Assembly (NCBI GenBank): GCA_003696875.1
Contig: RFHL01000788.1
Coordinates: 1-5,709, forward strand
DNA from: Bacteroidota bacterium
GTDB lineage: Bacteria; Bacteroidota; Bacteroidia; J057
Direction of reading: 5' to 3'
Length of the DNA: 5,709 bases
Shown here piece after piece: positions 1 to 4,999 of this stretch (its first letter is position 1; every line of letters begins with the position of its first letter). A program made the position numbers and the translations under genes. The notes beneath the pieces were generated by a model. It searched no databases. It was not told the DNA's origin and worked only from the letters and a program-made list of their open reading frames with translations.

Positions 1-198
1 ATACAAATCAGGAAGACCGAAAGCATGACCGAACTCGTGGCAGAAAATGCCGATTTCAATCATGTCGCCAGAGCAAGAGAGGGCGGGTTGGATAACATAG
101 TCATCGATTTTGATAAAGCCACCCCCAGCGCTGCGGTCGTCCGTGGTGAATTCGCCCTCAGGCCAGGATGAAAGGCTTTTTCTGTGAGCCCAGATGTT
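1..198 (-). CDS. M6-family zinc metalloprotease, internal fragment
   Basis: Translating the minus strand in the frame that ends on base 1 gives an open stretch with IWAHR (195-181), a Gly-rich segment, the pair CSGD, and then FCHEFGHAFGLPDLY (45-1). HExxH followed by GxxDLY is the signature of M6 (immune inhibitor A-like) peptidases: the two His ligate zinc and the Glu is catalytic (HEFGH at 39-25). Family members are secreted proteases, and in Bacteroidota they often carry a C-terminal sorting domain, which here would lie beyond the left edge. IWAHR normally sits well inside the protein, so the signal peptide and propeptide are missing. The frame stays open to beyond base 300, but there it is antisense to the receptor and no longer looks like M6. 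The right limit is therefore approximate. No start or stop is present in the fragment. Family assignment is confident; whether the gene is broken in the organism is not known. Confidence 0.8.
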
Positions 199-2508
199 GT
201 TTCGCGCCGAAGGAGTTATGAGCTGACACTCGGCTCCGATTTCGGGGTGTACAATGGCGATGCAACACAGACTCAGCTTGAGGGGCTTCGCACCTTCATC
301 AACGATACCTACAACTACGATCCCGGTACCTTCGGTGACGTACAGGACGAGCTGAACGGGGTGAAACTCTTCGGTAAGATCGACATCAACCTGAACGAAG
401 ACCACACCCTCACCCTGCGGACCAACTATACCCGCGCCGAGAACATCAACCGCAACGCCTCTAACCCGGCCTTTATCAATTTCTCCAACAATGGGGTATT
501 CTTCCCTAGTACGACCGTTTCATCGGCGCTGGAACTGAATTCCCGTTTTGGCAACTCGGCCAGCAACAACCTGATCGTAGGTTTCACTGCCGTTCGCGAT
601 GACCGCGATCCGCTGGGCGGTGACTTCCCCTACGTATTCATCAACGACGGGGCGGGTCAGATTGCCCTCGGTTCTGAGCGGTTCTCCACCGCTAACGCCC
701 TGGATCAGGACATCCTGACCATCACCGACAACTTCAAGCTCTACCGCGGTAGCCACACCATCACCCTCGGTACCCACAACGAGTTTTACAGCATCTACAA
801 CCTCTTCCTGCCGCAAAACTACGGTGTCTACCGTTTTGCCAGCATCGACGACTTCATCAATGGCGTACCGGCGATTGAGTACGACCGCTCCTACTCCCTG
901 GTGGACAACCTGACCGGTGACGGCTCTGCCGCCGCAGCGGACTTCAACGCCATGCAGCTGGGCTTCTACGCCCAGGACGAGTGGGCCATTAGTCCGCAGT
1001 TCACGGTGACTGGCGGTCTACGGGTCGACATCCCGATCATCACCACCGATCCGGCCATTGACCCCACCTTCAACACTACCACGCTGCCCATCCTCCAGCA
1101 GTACTACGATGTGGCCAACAACATCCAGGGTGGCCAGGCACCCAGCGGCCAGCTGATGCTCTCCCCCCGTCTGGGCTTTGAGTATGACGTGTCCGGCGAC
1201 CGGAGCAACATCCTCCGCGGGGGGATTGGCGTCTTCACCAGCCGTATCCCCTTTGTATGGCCGGGTGGCATGTACAACAACAACGGCCTGACCCAGGGCC
1301 GGGTGGATGAGCGTGACATCGAAGTGGTTAACTTCATTCCCGACATCCAGCAGCAGTACACCAACCCGGACTTCACCGTGCCTTCCGGGCAGATCGACAT
1401 CTTTACCCAGGACTTCAAGTATCCCCAGGTGCTGCGCGGCAACCTCGCGTTTGACACCAAGCTGCCCGGTGACATCGACTTCACCGTGGAGGGGATCTAC
1501 ACCAAGACCCTGAACAACGTCCTCTACACCGAGGTGAACAACGATCCCACTGTTGACTTTAACTGGACCAACACCGGTGGCGATGATCGTCCGGTCTATA
1601 CCCGTAGCCGCCTGGATCCCACCTACAGCGCCATCTATGTAGGGTCCAACACCAATCAGGGGTACACCTACAACCTGACGGCAGCCCTGTCCAAGCGTTT
1701 TGACTTTGGTCTGAACGCCAGCCTGTCCTACACCTATGGCGACGCTGCGGCGGTGAACGAAGGTACTTCTTCCCAGAACTCCTCGCAGTGGCGTGGTCAG
1801 GTGAACATCGACGGCCGTAACAATCCGGTTCTGGGTCGCTCCGACTTTGCTCTGGGGCATCGTGTCTTGGGTGTGCTGACCTACAGCATCGACTGGAACG
1901 AGGCCAAGAACGCCACCACCACCATCTCCCTCCTGTACGAAGGTCTGAAGGGGAACCCCTACTCCTACGTCATCGGTGGTGGCAGTGCTCGTAACATCAA
2001 CAACGAGAACGGTAGCACCAGCCGGAACCGCTCGCTCATCTACATTCCTGCCAGCCAGGACGAGATCACGCTCGTCGAAGTGGACGGGGTATCTCCTGCC
2101 GAGCAGTGGAACCGCCTGAACAACTTCATCGAAAACGATCCCTACCTGAGCCAGAACCGGGGTAGCTACGCGAGCAAAAACTCCAACTGGATGCCCTACA
2201 CCAGCTTCCTGGATATGTCGCTGCGTCAGGACTTTGGTCTGAAGCTGGGCGAGAAGATGCACAAATTCCAGCTGAGCTGGGACGTCTTCAACCTCGCTAA
2301 CCTGATCAACTCCAGCTGGGGGGTGCGTTACGAAGTCCCCGGTGACTTCAACAACTACTTCCTCTACAACTTCGAAGGATACGCCGCTGACGGCACCACG
2401 CCTCAGTTCTCCTATACCACCGAAGAAGTGGGTCGCGACGCGCTGAATATCTCCAACTTCAGCTCCCGCTGGCGCATGCGCCTTGGTCTGCGTTACCTGT
2501 TTGACTAA
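184..2508 (+). CDS. TonB-dependent receptor (Oar-like), N-terminally truncated, barrel part
   Basis: This encodes the outer-membrane beta-barrel of a TonB-dependent receptor, which would import a bulky ligand; the substrate cannot be read from sequence. Evidence: LGFYAQDEW near residues 259-267 followed by a GGLRVD strand; SPRLGF (327-332) with a following RGGIGVF strand; PYTSFLDMSLRQDF and WDVFNLANLINSSWG near the C-terminus; and a last strand RWRMRLGLRYLFD ending in hydrophobic/aromatic residues, as barrel proteins do. Full Oar-type receptors are about 1000 residues, with signal peptide, carboxypeptidase-like regulatory domain, TonB box and plug. None of these is present in the 774 residues. 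The GTG at 184 is only the first start codon after an in-frame stop (169-171), and the first dozen or so residues overlap antisense M6 sequence. Receptor-like sequence begins at about 217-240. As it stands the product could not be exported. Codon use is strongly C-ending and uniform. A strong terminator follows. The family call is secure; the start is not biological. Confidence 0.85.
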   Translation: MSPDVVSRRRSYELTLGSDFGVYNGDATQTQLEGLRTFINDTYNYDPGTFGDVQDELNGVKLFGKIDINLNEDHTLTLRTNYTRAENINRNASNPAFINFSNNGVFFPSTTVSSALELNSRFGNSASNNLIVGFTAVRDDRDPLGGDFPYVFINDGAGQIALGSERFSTANALDQDILTITDNFKLYRGSHTITLGTHNEFYSIYNLFLPQNYGVYRFASIDDFINGVPAIEYDRSYSLVDNLTGDGSAAAADFNAMQLGFYAQDEWAISPQFTVTGGLRVDIPIITTDPAIDPTFNTTTLPILQQYYDVANNIQGGQAPSGQLMLSPRLGFEYDVSGDRSNILRGGIGVFTSRIPFVWPGGMYNNNGLTQGRVDERDIEVVNFIPDIQQQYTNPDFTVPSGQIDIFTQDFKYPQVLRGNLAFDTKLPGDIDFTVEGIYTKTLNNVLYTEVNNDPTVDFNWTNTGGDDRPVYTRSRLDPTYSAIYVGSNTNQGYTYNLTAALSKRFDFGLNASLSYTYGDAAAVNEGTSSQNSSQWRGQVNIDGRNNPVLGRSDFALGHRVLGVLTYSIDWNEAKNATTTISLLYEGLKGNPYSYVIGGGSARNINNENGSTSRNRSLIYIPASQDEITLVEVDGVSPAEQWNRLNNFIENDPYLSQNRGSYASKNSNWMPYTSFLDMSLRQDFGLKLGEKMHKFQLSWDVFNLANLINSSWGVRYEVPGDFNNYFLYNFEGYAADGTTPQFSYTTEEVGRDALNISNFSSRWRMRLGLRYLFD
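196..235. other. Breakpoint joining two headless genes
   Basis: Minus-strand M6 metalloprotease similarity ends at about 195 and plus-strand receptor similarity begins at about 217-240. Both genes have lost their 5' parts at the same place. No terminal inverted repeats, target duplication or transposase are visible here. An inversion or deletion in the genome, or a chimeric assembly join, would each produce this. The exact base is not resolvable by eye. Confidence 0.6.
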
Positions 2509-2529
2509 GCGTCAGCCTGGCTGACTTAG
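2505..2529. repeat. Inverted repeat spanning the receptor stop codon
   Basis: GTCAGCC (2511-2517), one T, then GGCTGAC (2519-2525) form a perfect 7-bp inverted repeat directly after the TAA at 2506-2508. The flanks CTAA (2505-2508) and TTAG (2526-2529) can extend it across a two-base bulge. In RNA it would form a small hairpin just before the main terminator, perhaps protecting the 3' end. Function is inferred. Confidence 0.5.
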
Positions 2530-2542
2530 TTCAGGAACATCA

Positions 2543-2579
2543 AAAAATGGGCGGCCCTGTTTCAGGGTCGCTCATTTTT
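2543..2579 (+). terminator. Strong intrinsic terminator after the receptor gene
   Basis: AAAAATGGGCGGCCCTG pairs with CAGGGTCGCTCATTTTT around a TTT loop. This is a 17-bp stem with only two G-U wobbles on the plus-strand RNA, whose 3' arm runs straight into T-rich sequence (TTTTTGTTTTG). It lies 34 bases after the receptor stop. The A-run on the 5' side supplies a U-run on the opposite strand, so it may also work in reverse, but the next gene downstream is on the same strand and there is no minus-strand gene to end here. Confidence 0.88.
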
Positions 2580-2633
2580 GTTTTGGGGGAGTGGGGAAGC
2601 AATTGTTGATATTTTATTTTTTCGAAAAATATG

Positions 2634-2649
2634 GTTGGTAAGTTGGTAA
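2634..2649. repeat. Tandem 8-bp direct repeat GTTGGTAA x2
   Basis: Two exact adjacent copies of GTTGGTAA (2634-2641 and 2642-2649) lie 46-61 bases before the lipoprotein gene. They follow a short AT-rich palindrome (TTTTTCGAAAAA, 2618-2629). The first copy contains the TTG of the candidate promoter, so the pair could be a regulator half-site array or chance. Confidence 0.45.
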
Positions 2650-2661
2650 TGTGTATCTTGG
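2635..2661 (+). promoter_or_regulatory. Candidate Bacteroidota-type promoter for the lipoprotein gene
   Basis: TTG at 2635-2637, a 16-base spacer and TATCTTGG at 2654-2661 match the Bacteroidota -33/-7 pattern (TTG, TAnnTTTG) with one mismatch and a slightly short spacer. It would start transcription near 2668, leaving a leader of roughly 27 bases. The strong terminator upstream means the gene needs its own promoter. This is a weak match only. Confidence 0.3.
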
Positions 2662-2694
2662 ATAAAGCACAAGCACTTCATTTTTTCCTTGCTC

Positions 2695-3591
2695 ATGATC
2701 CTTCGCCTTGTTTTGCTCACCCTATGGGGGAGTGGGCTTCTTGCTTGCCATTCGGTCCATTATGTGCAGGTCCAGGACCTGTCGGCTTTTTTGGCACCTG
2801 TCTCGCCAGATGTTCCCCCGGTCAGCGCCCATCGGGCAGGGGGGTACTACCCCGGCTATCCAGAGAATGCCCTGCGCTCTATGCGGCATCTGCTGCGGCA
2901 CACCTCATCCTTGCTGGAGGTGGATGTGCAGATGTCGGCCGACAGCGTCCTCTTTTTGTTGCATGATGGGGAACTGACCCGCACCACCACCGGGGAGGGA
3001 CTGGCCGCTGAGCAATCCTGGGCTGCGCTGCGCCGGCTGCGGTTGACAGATATTGAAGGAGAAGCCACGCAGGCGCGGATCCCGCGCCTGAATCGGGTGT
3101 TACACTGGGCGCGTGGCAAAGCCATTCTGACTCTGGACGTGAAGCGGGGAATCCCCTGGGAGATGGTCATTGAGGCCGTGCGAGAAGCGGAGGCCGAAAA
3201 CTACGTCGTACTCATCACTTACTCCCTGCAGGAAGCGCTTTCCGTCCACCGGCTGGCGCCGGACCTGATGTTGTCGGTCAGTATTTCTGATCAGGAAATC
3301 CTCGCCGCCTATTTGGCGGCGGGTCTGCCGGCAGACCGTTTGATCGCTTTCACGGGCCTTTCTCCCGTGTCACCAGCATTCCTACAGCGCTTACACCAGG
3401 CTGGCATTCCGGCCATGATGGGTACCCTGGGGCGTTTGGATCAGGAGATAGCTGCCACAGGAACCGATAGCCTCTATCGGGTCTGGCGTGGAGAGGGGGT
3501 AGACATTTTTGCCACCGATCGACCGCTGGAGGTCGCCCGTGCCCTCAAGGAGGCATCTAGCCCCGCAGCCGCGCCTGTATCTGGTCCATGA
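2695..3591 (+). CDS. Glycerophosphodiester phosphodiesterase family lipoprotein
   Basis: The 298-residue product has a lipoprotein signal: a short basic start, a hydrophobic run, and lipobox LLAC with Cys18. It should be anchored in the envelope. The rest is one GDPD TIM-barrel domain: AHRAGG with catalytic His46-Arg47, PENA with Glu57-Asn58, LEVDVQ with metal ligands Glu75 and Asp77, HDGELTRTT with catalytic His90, LDVK (Asp148, Lys150) and the C-terminal IFATDRP. The family hydrolyses glycerophosphodiesters to an alcohol and glycerol-3-phosphate; the substrate here is unknown. In many GDPDs the LDVK position is Glu, a third metal ligand, so Asp148 is a conservative variant. The ATG at 2695 is chosen over a TTG six bases earlier because it leaves a normal signal peptide. 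The gene stands alone after a terminator, and its last 35 bp overlap the oppositely directed ypdA gene. Confidence 0.85.
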   Translation: MILRLVLLTLWGSGLLACHSVHYVQVQDLSAFLAPVSPDVPPVSAHRAGGYYPGYPENALRSMRHLLRHTSSLLEVDVQMSADSVLFLLHDGELTRTTTGEGLAAEQSWAALRRLRLTDIEGEATQARIPRLNRVLHWARGKAILTLDVKRGIPWEMVIEAVREAEAENYVVLITYSLQEALSVHRLAPDLMLSVSISDQEILAAYLAAGLPADRLIAFTGLSPVSPAFLQRLHQAGIPAMMGTLGRLDQEIAATGTDSLYRVWRGEGVDIFATDRPLEVARALKEASSPAAAPVSGP

Positions 3592-4528
3592 CGGTGCTGC
3601 CATGCTCTACGGAATTCTCGATGAACCACTTGTTGGTGTTCATGCCGCCGCAGATGGTACCGGCGAGGTACACATTAGGGAGGTTGGTCTCAAAGGTCTG
3701 CTCATCCCGCTGCGGGATGCGCAGCGGATCGTCTGAGACCGCGATGCCCATCCGCTCCATCCAGGCGTAGTCGGGCCGGAAACCCGTCATGGCGAGGACC
3801 CAATCGTTGGGGACCGTAACCAGACCCTCCGGGGTCTGTACGTCGACTGCTTCCGGGCGGATTTCCGCGATCTGGCTGCTAAAGTAGGCCTTGATGCTGC
3901 CCTCCTTGATGCGGTTGTCAATGTCGGGCCGCACCCAATACTTGACCCGGTGACTGATCTCCGGCTGGCGGATGACCATGGTGACCTGGGCCCCTTTGCG
4001 CCAGGTTTCCAGGGCCGCATCGACGGCCGAGTTGGCCGCGCCCACGACTAGCACCCGCTGGTCGATGTAGGGATGAGGCTCGTCGTAGTAATGCCGGACT
4101 TTGGGCAGGTCTTCGCCCGGTACCCCCATCAGATTGGGATGGTCAAAAAAGCCCGTGGCTACCACGACGGCCGTGCTACGGTAGCGGCCCTTGCTGGTTT
4201 CCAACTCGTACCCCGCCCCAGCCAGGCGTATCTGCTCCACCCGCTCATAGGTGCGCACCGGCAACTGCCACAGTTCCTTGACGCGGCGATAGTATTCCAG
4301 AGCCTCGCGCCGGGTGGGCTTGGGGCCGTGCGAGACAAAAGGGACGCCGCCAATTTCAATCTTGTCCGAAGTGGAAAAGAAAGTCATGTTGGCGGGGTAG
4401 TGATAAATGGAGTTGACGAGGCAACCCTTTTCAATAATCAGGTAGCGCAGGTTTCTTTTTTGGGCTTCAATTCCCGTCGCGAGCCCGATCGGGCCCGCTC
4501 CAATGATGATGACGTCGTAGCTTTCCAT
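3557..4528 (-). CDS. ypdA: YpdA-family bacillithiol disulfide reductase
   Basis: A 323-residue FAD/NADPH oxidoreductase of the YpdA (Bdr) family, full length for the group. The family is linked to reduction of oxidised bacillithiol (BSSB) with NADPH in the cytoplasm, together with bacilliredoxins. Seen: FAD-binding GAGPIG at residues 10-15, then IIEKG; the YpdA-typical stretch YHYPANMTFFSTSDK (42-56); ATG at 124-126; NADPH-binding GAANSAVDAALE at 163-174; AMTGFRPDY; and the C-terminal FAD segment NVYLAGTICGG with IEN. The ATG at 4528 places GAGPIG at the usual distance. The only cysteines are 36 and 293. Staphylococcus aureus YpdA has GGGPCG, with Cys14 reported as the active residue; here residue 14 is Ile. 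It may therefore use another mechanism or partner. A good promoter lies about 50 bases upstream, with a run of nine C in the leader. A thioredoxin reductase-like enzyme of other specificity is less likely. Confidence 0.9.
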   Translation of the reverse strand: MESYDVIIIGAGPIGLATGIEAQKRNLRYLIIEKGCLVNSIYHYPANMTFFSTSDKIEIGGVPFVSHGPKPTRREALEYYRRVKELWQLPVRTYERVEQIRLAGAGYELETSKGRYRSTAVVVATGFFDHPNLMGVPGEDLPKVRHYYDEPHPYIDQRVLVVGAANSAVDAALETWRKGAQVTMVIRQPEISHRVKYWVRPDIDNRIKEGSIKAYFSSQIAEIRPEAVDVQTPEGLVTVPNDWVLAMTGFRPDYAWMERMGIAVSDDPLRIPQRDEQTFETNLPNVYLAGTICGGMNTNKWFIENSVEHGSTVMDQIQARLRG

Positions 4529-4544
4529 GGCAAGGATTTGAGGC

Positions 4545-4553
4545 GGGGGGGGG
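4545..4553. repeat. Nine-base G/C homopolymer in the ypdA leader
   Basis: Nine consecutive G on the plus strand give nine C in the ypdA transcript, 17-25 bases upstream of its ATG and downstream of the predicted start of transcription. Runs of this length slip during replication in many bacteria, so leader length could vary. It may equally be a static run or a sequencing error. Confidence 0.6.
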
Positions 4554-4577
4554 TATTTCGATATTTCCGGCTTGGCG

Positions 4578-4613
4578 CAAAATTACACTTTATATCGGAC
4601 CTTACGGTCCCAA
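4578..4613 (-). promoter_or_regulatory. Probable ypdA promoter (Bacteroidota type)
   Basis: On the minus strand, TAATTTTG (4585-4578) is an exact match to the -7 consensus TAnnTTTG. A TTG (4613-4611) lies 25 bases before it, longer than the usual spacer of about 17-23. Transcription would start near 4571 and give a leader of roughly 43 bases. A 5-bp inverted repeat sits between the two elements. Confidence 0.5.
4597..4610. promoter_or_regulatory. Possible operator in the ypdA promoter spacer
   Basis: GGACC-TTAC-GGTCC is a perfect 5-bp inverted repeat with a 4-base centre, placed between the -33 and -7 elements of ypdA, where a bound regulator would block or re-align the promoter. The left half recurs near actA (4794-4806). 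Confidence 0.35.
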
Positions 4614-4621
4614 AAGGGGAG

Positions 4622-4634
4622 AGGGGTAACCCCT
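4622..4634. repeat. Palindrome AGGGGT-A-ACCCCT
   Basis: A perfect 6-bp inverted repeat around a single A, just upstream of the ypdA -33 element. Position would suit an upstream regulator site. No known regulator is recognised. Confidence 0.35.
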
Positions 4635-4793
4635 GGCCATTTGCGCGTATGGCCTGAGGGCTGGCCACGGGCGATCTCAACAGGATGCTCCTTCTGTCAC
4701 CCTGCTAATGTTCAGCATATGTCTATACCTGTGCATGCGGAGATTCTTATTTTGTAATGTGTAAAATCGGCCCCAGGGTCACAGATTAGCACA

Positions 4794-4806
4794 ATATAGG
4801 ACCTTA
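4794..4806 (+). repeat. Second copy of the ATATnGGACCTTA motif
   Basis: ATATAGGACCTTA here matches ATATCGGACCTTA at 4592-4604 in 12 of 13 bases, same orientation, 202 bp apart. One copy is in the ypdA promoter; the other lies on the actA side. The second copy lacks the inverted GGTCC half. It could be a shared regulator half-site or coincidence. Confidence 0.35.
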
Positions 4807-4837
4807 GAGGGGTTGGAAAAGGTTTACAAAAATTACT

Positions 4838-4856
4838 ATTTAGAACCATTCTAAAT
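4838..4856. promoter_or_regulatory. Perfect 19-bp palindrome, Fur/Irr-box-like operator
   Basis: ATTTAGAA-CCA-TTCTAAAT has perfect 8-bp arms and a 3-base centre, 144 bases before actA. It fits the TTTAGAA-N3-TTCTAAA form of the iron control element bound by Irr, a Fur-superfamily regulator of alphaproteobacteria, and resembles Fur/PerR-type 7-1-7 boxes in general. A Fur-family regulator acting on the iron-rich cytochrome operon is a reasonable inference; the actual regulator in this organism is unknown. The palindrome itself is certain. Confidence 0.55.
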
Positions 4857-4957
4857 GTAAAACGGCCGACATTTTCTTAGGGAGCTATTCTTTGAAGCTT
4901 GGTAGGGGAGTATTAACTTGCGGGCCGAAAAATACCCGAATACTATCCCGGGAGTCG

Positions 4958-4986
4958 TTGCCGGAATTGTCCCCAAGGCATATAAT
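4958..4986 (+). promoter_or_regulatory. Candidate actA promoter with a very short leader
   Basis: TTGCCG (4958-4963), a 17-base spacer and an exact TATAAT (4981-4986) look like a sigma-70 type promoter. In Bacteroidota terms, TTG is followed after 20 bases by TA but without the TTTG. Transcription would begin only about 6-8 bases before the ATG, making the message nearly leaderless. A promoter further upstream, near the palindrome, is equally possible. Confidence 0.25.
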
Positions 4987-4999
4987 TATCTGATACGCT

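Larger units (their letters stand above)
4529..4999. other. Divergent control region between ypdA and actA
   Basis: These 471 bp hold no convincing gene. Small open frames here start with TTG or run antisense and resemble nothing. The ypdA side (4529-4640) is GC-rich with a promoter, a homopolymer run and two palindromes. The stretch 4641-4737 shows nothing clear. The part from about 4738 to 4920 is AT-richer and carries a repeat of the ypdA-promoter motif and a perfect 19-bp palindrome. The last 40 bases carry a possible actA promoter. Confidence 0.6.

Noticed and set aside
184..216. GTG at 184 as a true receptor start
   Set aside because: No signal peptide follows, the bases overlap antisense M6 sequence, and plug and TonB box are absent; it is a by-product of the join.
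1018..2262. 414-codon open frame antisense to the receptor gene
   Set aside because: It lies wholly inside the receptor coding sequence, resembles no family and is low in complexity (rich in Val, Gly, Asp). Strong C-ending codon use in the receptor removes stops from the opposite strand and explains it.
2631..2966. 111-codon plus-strand frame overlapping the start of the lipoprotein gene
   Set aside because: A different frame from the GDPD domain, rich in Pro, Cys and Gly, and no known family; the GDPD frame carries the lipobox and catalytic motifs.
4073..4657. 194-codon plus-strand open frame opposite ypdA
   Set aside because: Antisense to a well-supported YpdA gene and running through its promoter; no recognisable domain.
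4572..4757. 61-codon plus-strand frame in the divergent region
   Set aside because: Starts at TTG, crosses the ypdA promoter, and has no family resemblance or coding character.
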